A stretch of 64,000 bases of DNA from CAWKGC01 sp963849005 (GCA_963849005.1 CAWKGC010000021.1:310001-374000); one strand, 5' to 3'; numbered from the stretch's first letter, positions 16,898-26,438 are shown. The notes: a model not told the origin generated them from the sequence alone. Made by a program: numbers and translations.

Positions 16898-19345
16898 TCA
16901 GGCGACCGAGGCTTCCTCGTCGTTGCCAAGCGGCGCGCCCTGCGCGCGCAGCATCGCTGTGGCCTCCAGCGCCGTGATCGGATGCGAGAAGTGATACCCC
17001 TGGAAGGCGTCGCAGAAGTTCGCCCTCAGGAACTCCAGCTGCTGGTGTGTCTCCACCCCTTCGGCGACAACCCGCAGCTTCAGTCTCTTGGCCATGGCGA
17101 TGATCGCCTCGGTGACCAGGGCGGTCGCGGCGTCGGTGGTCACCCCGGCGATGAACTCGCGGTCGATCTTCAGGCCCTGCACGGGCAGCCGCGTCAGCTG
17201 TCCGAGCGAGGAATAGCCGATGCCGAAGTCGTCCACGGCGATGCGCAGGCCCGCCTTGCGCAGCCGCTCGAGCACTTCGCGCGACTGCTCGAGGTTGCGC
17301 ATCAGCATCGTCTCGGTGATCTCCAGCTCGATGCGCCGAGGGTCGGCGCCCGTCTCCCGGATGATTGCGAGCAGCGAGGAGACGAGCTTGCGCGACATGA
17401 ACTGCCGCGGTGAAATGTTGACCGACACGGTGACCTCGCCGACGCCCTCGGCAGTCCAGATGCGCAGCTGGCGGCAGGCGGTGCGGAACACCCATTCGCC
17501 CAGCGGCACGATGAGGCCGAGCTCCTCGGCGATGTAGATGAAGTCCTTGGGCCACACCTCGCCTTTCACCGGGTCGTTCCAGCGCACCAGCGCCTCCATC
17601 CCGGTGATGCGGCCGCTGGAGAGGTCCACCTGCGGCTGGTAGCGCAGGAAGAACTCCTCGTTGTCGATGCCCTTCCTCAGCTTCGATTCGACCTCGAGGC
17701 GCTTGCCGAGCAGGAAATTCAGGTCGGAGGTGAAGTAGCGGATGGTGTTGCGTCCCGCTTCCTTGGCCTGGTACATGGCGTTGTCGGCGTGCTTCAGGAG
17801 CTGGTTCACGTCGGTGGCGTCGTTCGGGAAGTGGCTGATGCCGATCGACGTGGTGACGTGCAACTCCTGCCCCGCGATCTCCACGGGGGCCGAGACTTCG
17901 CGGGCGATCTTGTCGGCGACGGTGCGCGCGCTTTCCGGCCGGTCGAGGTCGGGCAGGATCACCACGAACTCGTCGCCGCCTTCGCGCGAGACCGTGTCCA
18001 CCTCGCGAACCGCGCCCGCCAGCCGCTTGGCGATGTCCTTGAGGATGGTGTCGCCGGTGTCGTGGCCGAGCGTGTCGTTGAGGACCTTGAAGCGGTCCAC
18101 GTCGATGAACAGCACCGCCACGTAGCGGTGGTTGCGGCGCGCCGACATGATCGCCTGGTTGAGGCGGTCCTGCATCAGCCGGCGGTTGGGAAGCCCGGTG
18201 AGCGCGTCGTGGTGCGCCATGTAGTGGATGGTGCGCTCGGTGTTCAGCCTCTCGGTGATGTCCTGCACCAGCGAGGCGAAGCCGATCGGCCTGTCGCTGG
18301 TGTCGACCAGCGGCGTGTTGTACCACTCGCATTGGATGGCGCGGCCGTGGCGGGTCACGTTGGTGACCTGGGTCTTGGTGCCGTCGCGGGTCTCGATGAG
18401 TTCCTTCCACATCGCGTCGAAGGCGGGACGGCCTTCCGGGGCGCAGAGCAGGCCGCCGGCGGGCCTGCCGATCGCCTGCGCGGCCTCCCAGCCGAACATG
18501 CCCTCGGCGGCGGGGTTCCATGCGGTCACGTTCAGGTCGCGGTCGCACTCGATCACGGCGAAGGGCGTGCGCTCGACGTGCACCTGCAGCCGCCTGACCG
18601 AGACGAGTTCCTTGTGCTGGGCGGCGAGGCGCTGCACCATTTCCTCGGCGAGCTTCTCGCTGGTGGCTGCGAGCTCGCGGTGCTCCTGTTCCAGCTTGGA
18701 GGAGAGCATCACGGTCGACAGCCGCGCCGAAAGCGCGTCGAGCAGCGCGTGGTGCATCTTGGTGTGGATCAACGGCAGCAGGCCGGCGAGTATCAGCACC
18801 GCGCCCGAAAGGAACATCTGCACGCGCTCTCCCGACAGGAAGAGCGCGATCGCGAGCGGCACCAGCGTGACGAAGGCGGTGATCTTGAATGCGTAGGCGT
18901 GGGGCGAGTAGTAGGCCACGGCACCGGTGACCAGGAGCGCCACGAGCATCACGACCGCCATGCGGTTGGCGAGGTTGTCCGCGGGCAGGAGCGCCGTGCC
19001 GAGCACCGCCCAGCACAGCGCCGCGATCACGCTGCCTGCGAGGAAACGCCGTTCCCACGCGCCCAGCCGCTCGGACGGCGGGTTGGCGTTGGTGAAGACC
19101 TTGTACAGCGCATAGCGGCCGATGGTCACGAGCGAGATCGCGGCGAACCAGGCGAACAGCGCCGGTTGCTCGAGGTCCTTCCAGAGGATGGCGCCGAGGA
19201 TGAAGGCGACCATCAGGCTCGCGAGGTAGCCGACCAGGGAGAAGCGGTACAGCAGGCGCACCTGCTCGAGATGGAGGTGGCGCTGCGCGAGTTGCCGTTC
19301 TTGCGGCGTGCTCGCCGAGGTCTGGGGAAAGTCGTACGGCGTCAT
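16898..19345 (-). CDS. Membrane-bound MASE-like/PAS-GGDEF-EAL c-di-GMP protein
   Basis: About 815 residues in one intact frame. The N-terminal ~190 residues hold six or so hydrophobic helices (LVGYLASLMVAFILGAIL through MFLSGAVLILAGLLPLI), followed by a coiled segment (SSKLEQEHRELAATSEKLAEE). Then come a PAS domain (VIECDRDLNVTAWNPAAEGM), a GGDEF domain with REGGDEF, and an EAL domain with MEALVRW, ELEITETMLM and DDFGIGYSS. Signature residues of both output domains are kept. Start ATG 19345 is preferred over ATG 19354. It lies antisense to, and between, the amidase and mutL genes, splitting an otherwise conserved operon; its stop is only four bases from the amidase stop. Confidence 0.88.
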   Translation of the reverse strand: MTPYDFPQTSASTPQERQLAQRHLHLEQVRLLYRFSLVGYLASLMVAFILGAILWKDLEQPALFAWFAAISLVTIGRYALYKVFTNANPPSERLGAWERRFLAGSVIAALCWAVLGTALLPADNLANRMAVVMLVALLVTGAVAYYSPHAYAFKITAFVTLVPLAIALFLSGERVQMFLSGAVLILAGLLPLIHTKMHHALLDALSARLSTVMLSSKLEQEHRELAATSEKLAEEMVQRLAAQHKELVSVRRLQVHVERTPFAVIECDRDLNVTAWNPAAEGMFGWEAAQAIGRPAGGLLCAPEGRPAFDAMWKELIETRDGTKTQVTNVTRHGRAIQCEWYNTPLVDTSDRPIGFASLVQDITERLNTERTIHYMAHHDALTGLPNRRLMQDRLNQAIMSARRNHRYVAVLFIDVDRFKVLNDTLGHDTGDTILKDIAKRLAGAVREVDTVSREGGDEFVVILPDLDRPESARTVADKIAREVSAPVEIAGQELHVTTSIGISHFPNDATDVNQLLKHADNAMYQAKEAGRNTIRYFTSDLNFLLGKRLEVESKLRKGIDNEEFFLRYQPQVDLSSGRITGMEALVRWNDPVKGEVWPKDFIYIAEELGLIVPLGEWVFRTACRQLRIWTAEGVGEVTVSVNISPRQFMSRKLVSSLLAIIRETGADPRRIELEITETMLMRNLEQSREVLERLRKAGLRIAVDDFGIGYSSLGQLTRLPVQGLKIDREFIAGVTTDAATALVTEAIIAMAKRLKLRVVAEGVETHQQLEFLRANFCDAFQGYHFSHPITALEATAMLRAQGAPLGNDEEASVA

Positions 19346-19397
19346 CGCGCGCATGCCCGTCAGTGGCCTTGGCCAGTGTAACATTGCACCGCAACAC

Positions 19398-21153
19398 ATG
19401 GCCTCCATCCGCGTCCTCCCCGAGCTCCTCATCAACCAGATCGCCGCAGGCGAGGTGGTGGAGCGTCCCGCCTCCGCGTTGAAGGAGCTGATGGAGAACA
19501 GCCTCGACGCCGGGGCGCTCGCGCTCGCGGTCGAGCTCGACGAAGGCGGCGCGCGGCGCATCCGCGTGGCCGACGACGGGCTGGGCATCGCGCGGGACGA
19601 GCTGCCGCTTGCGCTTGCGCGCTTCGCCACGAGCAAGATCGCAACGCTTGCCGACCTCGAGCAGGCGCTCACGCTGGGCTTTCGCGGCGAGGCGCTCGCC
19701 TCGATCGGCGCGATCTCGGAACTCGCCATCACCTCGCGGCTCCGGGCCGAGGCCCATGCGTGGAAAATCGAATGCCGCGGCGGCGACACGGGCGCGCCCG
19801 AGCCCGCCGCGCTCGCCGCGGGCACCACCGTCGAGGCGGCATCGCTTTACTTCAACACGCCGGCGCGGCGCAAGTTCCTGAAGAGCGCGGCCACCGAGTT
19901 CGCGCGCTGCGAGGAGGTCTTCGAGCGCCTCGCGCTCTCCCGCCCGGACGTGGCGATGAGCCTCGCGCACAACGGGCGGCGCAGCCACCACCTGGTGGCG
20001 GGCAGCCTGCGCGAGCGCATCGCCGCCGTCGTGGGCGAGGATTTTTCGGCGGGCGCCGTCGAGGTCAATGCCGAATCGACGCGCCTCAAGCTCTCCGGGC
20101 TCGTGGCGGCGCCGGGATTCTCGCGGCCCTCGCGCGACGCGCAATACCTGTATGTGAACGGGCGCTTCGTGCGCGACAAGGTCGTGCTGCACGCGGTGCG
20201 CGAGGCCTATGCGGACGTGCTCCACCACGACCGCCATCCCGCCTTCGTGCTGTTCCTCGACGTCGATCCGCTCCTCGTAGACGTGAACGTGCATCCGACC
20301 AAGAGCGAAGTGCGGTTCCGCGAGTCCGGCACCGTGCACCAGTTCGTCTTCCACGCGCTGCTGCGCGCGCTGGGCGAACCGCTGGCCGGCACGCCGCGCG
20401 GCCGCGGTGCCCGCGGCCGCGACGCCTGCGTGGGCGCCGCGCGGCGACTGGTCGCAAGGCACCTTGTCGGTCACGCAGCCCGCAGCGCGCTACGAGGCGC
20501 TGTTTGCCGCCGCCCTGGGCGACGAGCGCCGGGCGCCGCAAGCGCTGCAGCCCTCGCAGCCGCACGGCGCGCCGCCGCTGGGCTTTGCGGTGGCGCAGGT
20601 GCATGGCGTGTTCGTGCTCGCGCAGAACGCCGCGGGGCTCGTGATCGTCGACATGCACGCGGCGCACGAGCGCATCGTGTACGAAAGGCTGAAGCAGGCG
20701 CTCGACACGGCGCGCCTGCCGTCGCAACCGCTGCTGGTGCCGATCGCGATGGCCGCCACCGCCGAGGAGGTCGAGGAAGCGGAAAGATCTTCGGAAGCGC
20801 TCGCCGCGCTGGGATTCGAGGCCTCCGGCGCGGGGCCCAGGCAGCTCGCGATCCGCGCCGTGCCGTCGCTGCTTGCCGATGTCGACGCAGCCGCGTTGCT
20901 GCGTTCCGTGCTCGCCGAAATGCGCGAGTTCGGCGCGACCCGCGTGCTGGCCGAACGCCAGAACGAACTGCTCGGCACCATGGCCTGCCATGCCGCGGTG
21001 CGCGCCAACCGCGCGCTCTCGCTTCCGGAAATGAACGCGCTGCTGCGCGAGATGGAAGAGACCGAGCGTTCGGGAAGCTGCAACCACGGCCGCCCGACCT
21101 GGGTGCAGTTCTCGATGGCGGATCTCGACCGGCTATTCATGCGCGGGCGTTGA
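19398..21153 (+). CDS. mutL: DNA mismatch repair protein MutL (one frameshift)
   Basis: The GHKL ATPase core is complete: IRVLPELLINQIAAGEVVER, ASALKELMENSLDAGA, DDGLGI, ATSKI, LGFRGEALASI and NVHPTKSEVRF. The C-terminal dimerisation domain follows (VIVDMHAAHERIVYERLK, AVRANRALSLPEM, CNHGRPTW). An extra G near 20400 in the low-conservation linker breaks the frame; deleting it reads PRAAAVPAAATPAWAP. The metal-binding DQHA-x2-E-x4-E endonuclease motif is replaced by DMHAAHER, as in organisms with MutH-type strand discrimination; whether MutH exists here is unknown. It overlaps miaA by four bases. Confidence 0.92.
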
Positions 21154-22103
21154 AGAGCGCGCCTCCCGCGGTGTTCCTGCTGGGCCCGACGGCAAGCGGC
21201 AAGTCGGCGGTGGCGCTGTCCCTTGCGCAGCGCTTCCCCGTCGAGATCGTGAGCGTCGACTCGGCGCAGGTCTATCGCGGCATGGACATCGGCACCGCGA
21301 AGCCCGACCGCGCGACGCAATCGCGCGTGCCGCACCATCTCATCGACCTGATCGACCCGGTCGAGTCGTATTCCGCGGCGCGCTTCGCCCGCGAGGCGCG
21401 CTCGGCCATGGCCGGCATCACCGCGCGCGGGCGCATCCCGCTGCTCGCGGGCGGCACCATGCTCTACGTGAAGGCGCTCACCGAGGGCCTCTCGGCGCTG
21501 CCCGAGGCGCGGCCGGAATTGCGCCGCGAGCTCGAAGCGCGCGCGGCGACCGAGGGCTGGCCCGCGCTGCATGCGGAACTCGCGCGCCTCGACCCCGCCA
21601 CGGCGGAGCGCCTCGAGCCCGGCGACAGCCAGCGCATCCAGCGCGCGCTGGAAGTGTGCATCGCGAGCGGCGTGCCGATGTCGTCCCTGCTGGCGCGCCA
21701 TGCGGTGGACATCGGGCACCGCGTGCTCATGGTGTCGCTCGAGCCGTCGGACCGCGGCGCGCTGCACGAGCGCATTGCCGCGCGCTTTCGCGGGATGCTC
21801 GAGGAAGGGCTGGTGGAGGAACTGCGCGGACTGCGCGGGCGCTTCGCGCTTGCGGCGACGATGCCGTCAATGCGCGCGGTCGGCTACCGGCAGGCGTGGG
21901 ATTTTCTCGAAGGCGCGATCGATGCCGCGGCGCTCGAGTCGCGCGGCATCGCGGCGACCCGGCAGCTCGCCAAGCGCCAGCTCACGTGGCTGAGGTCGAT
22001 GGGCGCAGTCGAGCGCTTCGACTGCCTGCGCGAGGACCTCGCACAGGCAGTGGCGGCGCGAGTGGAACGTTTTGTCGCGGAGCCGGATCAGTCGTCGCCG
22101 TGA
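21150..22103 (+). CDS. miaA: tRNA dimethylallyltransferase MiaA
   Basis: This enzyme adds the dimethylallyl group to A37 of tRNAs reading U-starting codons. The P-loop LLGPTASGKSAVALSLA, the substrate motif SVDSAQVYRGMDIGTAKP, VPHHLIDLIDPVESYSAARF, LAGGTMLYVKAL and the C-terminal TRQLAKRQLTWLRS are all present over about 317 residues. TTG 21150 overlaps the mutL stop (TTGA), giving a coupled start; a GTG at 21171 would remove part of the approach to the P-loop. Its 3' end overlaps the convergent dodecin gene by 16 bases. Confidence 0.93.
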   Translation: MKSAPPAVFLLGPTASGKSAVALSLAQRFPVEIVSVDSAQVYRGMDIGTAKPDRATQSRVPHHLIDLIDPVESYSAARFAREARSAMAGITARGRIPLLAGGTMLYVKALTEGLSALPEARPELRRELEARAATEGWPALHAELARLDPATAERLEPGDSQRIQRALEVCIASGVPMSSLLARHAVDIGHRVLMVSLEPSDRGALHERIAARFRGMLEEGLVEELRGLRGRFALAATMPSMRAVGYRQAWDFLEGAIDAAALESRGIAATRQLAKRQLTWLRSMGAVERFDCLREDLAQAVAARVERFVAEPDQSSP

Positions 22104-22333
22104 TACTTGAAGCTCAATTTCATCTTGGCGCGGTAGATCAGCTTCGAGCCCTCGACCTTCACGTCGAGCGTGTCGACTTCGGCCACGCGCAGGTCGCGCA
22201 GCGATTTCTGCGCGGCGGAGATCGCGTTCTTGGCCGCGTCGGCCCACGACACGGAGCTCGTGCCGACGACGTCGATCAGCCTGTAGACGGCGGGGACAGA
22301 GGCTTTTTTCTTCGCTGCTTTGGCTTTTGCCAT
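22088..22333 (-). CDS. Dodecin family flavin-binding protein
   Basis: An 81-residue protein with a lysine/alanine-rich lead (MAKAKAAKKKAS) and then a standard dodecin: VYRLIDVVGTSSVSWADAAK (the W stacks on bound flavin in characterised dodecins), AISAAQKSLRDLRVAEVD and IYRAKMKLSFKY. Dodecins form hollow dodecamers that store or buffer flavins. A good Shine-Dalgarno (GAGGAGAA) sits before ATG 22333. The basic N-terminal extension of about 12 residues is unusual and could bind nucleic acid or simply be a tail. Confidence 0.9.
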   Translation of the reverse strand: MAKAKAAKKKASVPAVYRLIDVVGTSSVSWADAAKNAISAAQKSLRDLRVAEVDTLDVKVEGSKLIYRAKMKLSFKYHGDD

Positions 22334-22395
22334 GGGTTCTCCTCGGATGATTGGGATGGATCGTCCAATATACGCCGAGCGCCGGATTCGGCAAA

Positions 22396-23670
22396 TCAGG
22401 ACCTGGAAGTGACCCGCGCCGCGGCGGCTCCCGCGGCAAAGCGCAGGCCGATCTCCTCGCCGACGGCGACCTGCGCGCTCGAACGCACCACGCTGCCGTC
22501 GGCCGCGCGCACGATCGCGTAGCCGCGCGAGAGCACCTGCCCGGGATCGAGGTGCGAAAGCGCGGCGCCTGCAGCGGCCACGCGCGCGTGCCGGTCGCGC
22601 ATGGCGAGGTCGAGGCGCAGGCGCAGGCGGTCGCGCGCCGATGCGATGCCCGCGCCCCGGTCGCGCAGCGCGGGCTGCAGCGCGCGAGAGAGGCGGGCGC
22701 GAAACGCTGCCAGCGACTCCGCCATGCGCTTCACGCGCTCCGCCGGCGTGACCAGCTGCTTCGCAAGCGAGTCCACCATCTGCATGCGCTGCTCGAGGCG
22801 ACGGCGCATTTCGCGGGCAAGTTGCGCCCGCGCCTTTGCAAGGTGCGAGGCCAGCGCTTCGCGATCCGGGCTCGCCGCGGTTGCCGCCGCGGTCGGCGTG
22901 GGCGCGCGCAGGTCGGCGACGAAGTCCGCGATAGAGAAGTCGGTCTCGTGGCCGACGCCGCTCACCACCGGGATCGGGCTCGCCGCAATCGCGCGCGCCA
23001 CGACTTCCTCGTTGAAAGGCCAGAGGTCCTCGAGGCTGCCGCCGCCACGGCAGACGATCAGCACGTCGACTTCGTTGCGGCGCCCCGCGCTTTCGATGGC
23101 CTTCGCGATCAGCGGCGCGGCAAGCGCGCCTTGCACCTGCGCCGGGTAGAGGATCACCGGGATCATCGGCGCGCGCCGTTTCAGCGTCGTGAGGACATCG
23201 CGCAACGCCGCGGCCGCGGGGGAAGTGACGATGCCGATCGCGCGCGGAAATTCCGGCAGGGCGCGCTTGCGTTCCTCGTCGAACAGGCCTTCGGCGGAAA
23301 GCCGCGCCTTGAGCTTCTCGAAGGCCTCGAAGAGCGCGCCGAGGCCGCCGCGGCGCATCTGCTCGACCACCAGCTGGTAGTCGCCACGGGCCTCGTAGAG
23401 CGTCACCCGGGCGCGCACTTCGACGCGCTCGCCTGCCTCCGGCTTCCAGTCGAGGTGCTGGGCGCGGCCGCGAAACATCGCGCATTTCACCTGGGCCGCC
23501 GGGTCCTTCAGGGTGAAATAGAGATGGCCGGAGCCGGCCAGGGTGACGTTGGAAAGCTCCCCCCCGACCCAGAGAAGCTCGAATTCGGACTCGAGCAACG
23601 CGCGCGCGCGGCGATTGAGCTCGGTGACCGAGAGGACAGGCGGCCCGGGGGGCGCAAAAGGGGAGGCCAT
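22396..23670 (-). CDS. xseA: Exodeoxyribonuclease VII large subunit
   Basis: XseA is the catalytic subunit of ExoVII, a single-strand DNA exonuclease. The N-terminal OB-fold (LWVGGELSNVTLAGSGHLYF, VKCAMFRG) is followed by the nuclease domain (IGIVTSPAAAALRDVL, VDVLIVCRGGGSLEDLWPFN, PVVSGVGHETDFSIADFVAD), a long coiled-coil and a C-terminal segment (LSHLDPGQVLSRGYAIV). Length is about 424 residues, normal. ATG 23670 is chosen over an ATG six codons upstream because conservation begins at about VLSVTELNRR. The small subunit xseB is not nearby. Confidence 0.93.
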   Translation of the reverse strand: MASPFAPPGPPVLSVTELNRRARALLESEFELLWVGGELSNVTLAGSGHLYFTLKDPAAQVKCAMFRGRAQHLDWKPEAGERVEVRARVTLYEARGDYQLVVEQMRRGGLGALFEAFEKLKARLSAEGLFDEERKRALPEFPRAIGIVTSPAAAALRDVLTTLKRRAPMIPVILYPAQVQGALAAPLIAKAIESAGRRNEVDVLIVCRGGGSLEDLWPFNEEVVARAIAASPIPVVSGVGHETDFSIADFVADLRAPTPTAAATAASPDREALASHLAKARAQLAREMRRRLEQRMQMVDSLAKQLVTPAERVKRMAESLAAFRARLSRALQPALRDRGAGIASARDRLRLRLDLAMRDRHARVAAAGAALSHLDPGQVLSRGYAIVRAADGSVVRSSAQVAVGEEIGLRFAAGAAAARVTSRS

Positions 23671-24178
23671 GGGCGCCAATCCTAGCATTCGGGAGGGCGC
23701 CGACCCCCCCTTCTATCCACCGTCACGGCGCAGTCATGGCAAAGAAATATCGCCCGAGAGTGATGCACGCCCCTTGACAAGCAAAAAAAATGTCAAGTCC
23801 TTGATTTCGTTGAGCCTGGCGCTTGCGATTAATTTTTGAGCGAAGGAAGAAAAGTCCTTTTCTTTGCCTCACTTAGCGCATGCCTCCGACAATCGCGCAC
23901 AGGCTTATCCACAAGCTCTGTGGATGAAACGGGACAGCCGTTGCGGGAGGCCAACAACGACGCGGTTCCGTGTGCCGGATGCGAGAATCCATGCGCCTTT
24001 GCGGGGCTTTTCGCGCTGCAAGTCGCGTGAAATCTCGCATCTGCGGATCGGCGCGCGGAATCGCGACAGGATTTTTTTTGCGTTCTTGTGGTCGCGATGC
24101 CAGGCAGGCTCTAGGCCTTGTGGAAAGCACTGCGGCAGTCCAGAATGCGCACAGATTTTTTCGATCCTGGAGTTGCGC
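23671..24178. other. 508-base intergenic region with paired DnaA-box-like sites
   Basis: This is the longest gene-free stretch in the window and is clearly AT-richer in its first 200 bases. It contains a perfect TTATCCACA (23905-23913) facing TGTGGATGA (23919-23927), together an inverted repeat with 7-base arms and a 5-base spacer. There is also an A-tract between TTGAC and GTCAA (around 23774-23797). The exbB frame is open back to 23864, but no family similarity or good ribosome site supports an earlier start. Promoters for xseA (minus) and exbB (plus) should lie here; I cannot place them reliably. Confidence 0.55.
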
Positions 24179-24787
24179 GTGCTATCCATCATTCAAGCGG
24201 CCGGCTGGCCGATCTGGTTCATCATCTTCACCTCGATTGTTACGGTTGCCATCATCGGCGAGCGGTTCTATTCGCTGCGGACTTCCGTCGTCGCGCCTCC
24301 CGAGGTGCTGCTCGCGACGATCCGCGAGTACCAGGGCAAGGGTGTCAGCCCGGACCTGCTTGCGCGCCTGACGGATGGCCCGCTGATCGGGCGCATCTTC
24401 GCCGCGGCGCTGGCGAATGAAAAAAGCCCGCGCGATGTCCTGAAGGATTCCGTCGAGGACGCCGGCCGCGCGGTGGGGGTGGAACTCGACCGCTTCCTGA
24501 ACACGCTGGGCACCATTGCCACGATCTCGACCCTGCTCGGCCTCTTCGGCACCATCGTCGGCATGATCGAGATCTTCGGTTCGACGACCCCGGCGGGCGC
24601 AAACCCGGCGCAGATGGCGCACGGCATCTCGGTTGCGCTCTACAACACGCTCTTCGGCATCGGCGTGGCGATCCCGGCCGTGATCTTCTACCGGCACTTC
24701 CGCAACCGCGTCGATACCCTCGTGATCGACATGGAAAGCCAGGCGGTGAAGCTGATCCAGGTGATCCACGGCGAGCGGCGCGCATGA
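24179..24787 (+). CDS. exbB: ExbB/TolQ/MotA-family proton channel protein
   Basis: About 202 residues with the three-helix ExbB layout: an N-terminal membrane helix (GWPIWFIIFTSIVTVAIIGERF), then two C-terminal helices separated by the conserved loop LNTLGTIATISTLLGLFGTIVGMIEIF and GISVALYNTLFGIGVAIPAVIFY. With ExbD it uses the proton gradient to energise TonB or a related partner. GTG 24179 has GGAG eight bases upstream. It overlaps exbD by four bases (ATGA). No tonB is adjacent, so the partner is unknown. A lipid A gene (lpxK) following exbBD is a common proteobacterial order. Confidence 0.9.
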   Translation: MLSIIQAAGWPIWFIIFTSIVTVAIIGERFYSLRTSVVAPPEVLLATIREYQGKGVSPDLLARLTDGPLIGRIFAAALANEKSPRDVLKDSVEDAGRAVGVELDRFLNTLGTIATISTLLGLFGTIVGMIEIFGSTTPAGANPAQMAHGISVALYNTLFGIGVAIPAVIFYRHFRNRVDTLVIDMESQAVKLIQVIHGERRA

Positions 24788-25200
24788 ACTTCAGCCCTTC
24801 CCGGGGCCGCGAGGATCCCGACATCAACCTGATCCCGCTGATCGACATCCTGATCGTGGTGCTGATCTTCCTTTTCCTCACCACCACCTACAACCGCTTC
24901 GCCGAGCTGCAGATCAACCTGCCGCAGGCAGCGGGCGAGACGACGCCGGACAAGCCGCAGCTGCTCAACGTCGCCGTGGACGCGCAAGGCAAGTACTCGA
25001 TCAACGGCGCCCCGGTGCCCTACGCCAGCGCGCAGGCCTTCGCCAATGCCATGCGCGAGTCCGCCAAGGGCATGAAGGAGCCGGTGATCGCGATCAGCGC
25101 AGACGCCGCCGCCACGCACCAGTCGGTGATCAACGTGATGGAATCTGCGCGCATCGCCGGCTATTCGCAGATCAGCTTCACCACGCAGACCCGCAAGTAG
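24784..25200 (+). CDS. exbD: ExbD/TolR-family biopolymer transport protein
   Basis: 138 residues: short cytoplasmic lead, one membrane helix with the family aspartate (INLIPLIDILIVVLIFLFLT), then a periplasmic domain (QINLPQAAGETTPDKPQLLN, IAISADAAATHQSVINVMES). The aspartate in IPLID corresponds to the proton-carrying residue of ExbD/TolR. It overlaps exbB and is followed by lpxK after a 19-37 base gap depending on the lpxK start. Confidence 0.92.
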   Translation: MNFSPSRGREDPDINLIPLIDILIVVLIFLFLTTTYNRFAELQINLPQAAGETTPDKPQLLNVAVDAQGKYSINGAPVPYASAQAFANAMRESAKGMKEPVIAISADAAATHQSVINVMESARIAGYSQISFTTQTRK

Positions 25201-25237
25201 GGCCTCGCCCAGCGCCGCCGTGAGCGCGGTGCCACCC

Positions 25238-26278
25238 ATGCAACGCTGGTTCGAATCGCAATGGGCCCGGATCGGCCCCGCCGCGGTCCTCCTCCTGCCG
25301 CTTACCGCGGTTTTCGCGGCCATCGCCTCCTTGCGCCGGGCGCTTTATCGCGCCGGGATCCTCAAGGCATGGCGCGCCGGCGTGCCGGTGGTCGTCGTGG
25401 GCAACATCACCGTGGGCGGCAGCGGCAAGACGCCGCTGGTGATCGCGATCGTCGACGCCCTGCGCGAGGCGGGCTTCAGCCCCGGCGTCGTATCCCGCGG
25501 CTACGGCGCGGTGCCGCCGAGCGCTGACGATCCCCTCGGCGTCGTCAGGGTCTTTCCCGGCGTCACAACGCCCGAGCGAGCCGGCGACGAGCCGGTGCTG
25601 ATCGCCGAGCGCTGCAATGTCCCCGTGTTCGTGAGCACCGACCGGCCGCGCGCGGTGCGCGCCCTGCTCGCCACCAACCCGGAGGTCGACGTCGTGGTGA
25701 GCGACGACGGGCTGCAGCACTACGCGCTGGCGCGCGACGTGGAAATCGCGGTTGTCGATGGCGCGCGGCTTTTCGGCAACGGCATGCTGCTGCCTTCGGG
25801 GCCGTTGCGCGAGCCCGTGTCGCGGCTGGCCAGCGTCGATGCCGTGGTGGTGAACGGCGAAGGCGCATCGCTGGATGCCGCGCGGCGCACTTTCGCCATG
25901 GCGCCCGGAAACGAGCGCTTCGTGAGCCTTTCGGACGGCCGCACGCTGTCCGCGCCGGACTTCGCGCTGATGGCCCGCGGCGCGCGGGTCCATGCGCTTG
26001 CCGGGATCGCGCACCCGGCGCGCTTTTTCGACCATCTCGCTAGGCTGGGAGTGCGTGCCGCGGGCCATGCCTTCTCCGACCACCACGCCTTCCAGAGCGG
26101 TGAATTGCGGCTCCCCGAAGCCGAGCTCGTCGTGATGACCGAGAAGGATGCAGTAAAATGCCGATCATTCGCCGATGCGCGCATGTGGTGCCTGCGCATC
26201 GACGCGCTGCTCCCCGGCGACTTCGATCGCTTCCTCCTCGACTGCCTGAAGGCGAAACGTGGATCCCAAGCTGCTTGA
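25238..26278 (+). CDS. lpxK: Tetraacyldisaccharide 4'-kinase
   Basis: LpxK phosphorylates the lipid A disaccharide at the 4' position on the inner membrane. An N-terminal membrane helix (AAVLLLPLTAVFAAIASLRR) precedes the Walker A motif VGNITVGGSGKTPLVIAI, with further family blocks VVSRGYGA, AGDEPVLIAERCNVPVFVST, VVSDDGLQHYALARDVEI and VMTEKDAVKC. ATG 25238 is preferred; GTG 25220 is possible. The 3' end overlaps the Trm112-like gene by 20 bases. Confidence 0.92.
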   Translation: MQRWFESQWARIGPAAVLLLPLTAVFAAIASLRRALYRAGILKAWRAGVPVVVVGNITVGGSGKTPLVIAIVDALREAGFSPGVVSRGYGAVPPSADDPLGVVRVFPGVTTPERAGDEPVLIAERCNVPVFVSTDRPRAVRALLATNPEVDVVVSDDGLQHYALARDVEIAVVDGARLFGNGMLLPSGPLREPVSRLASVDAVVVNGEGASLDAARRTFAMAPGNERFVSLSDGRTLSAPDFALMARGARVHALAGIAHPARFFDHLARLGVRAAGHAFSDHHAFQSGELRLPEAELVVMTEKDAVKCRSFADARMWCLRIDALLPGDFDRFLLDCLKAKRGSQAA

Positions 26279-26438
26279 GATACTGGTCTGCCCGCTGTGC
26301 AAGGGCCCGCTCGTTCTGAAAAAGGAGGCGGGCGAGCTGGTGTGCAAGGCCGACCGGCTGGCCTTCCCCGTGACCGACGGCATCCCGGTCATGCTCGAGG
26401 ACCTGGCCCGCACGCTCGCGCCCGACGAGGAGCCCTGA
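26259..26438 (+). CDS. Trm112/YcaR-family small protein
   Basis: A 59-residue protein starting at GTG 26259 inside the end of lpxK. It reads MDPKLLEILVCPLCKGPL, then LVCKADRLAFPVTDGIPVML, the Trm112/UPF0434 fold. Here one C-x2-C pair and a third cysteine remain of the usual zinc-ribbon-like set. Bacterial members regularly sit between lpxK and kdsB, as here. Their function is not settled; eukaryotic Trm112 activates methyltransferases. It is easy to miss because it is short and starts with GTG. Confidence 0.9.
   Translation: MDPKLLEILVCPLCKGPLVLKKEAGELVCKADRLAFPVTDGIPVMLEDLARTLAPDEEP

Noticed and set aside
23864..24178. N-terminal extension of ExbB by 105 residues
   Set aside because: The extension has no ExbB-like or membrane sequence, includes the DnaA-box palindrome, and GTG 24179 has a good ribosome site at the family's usual N-terminus.
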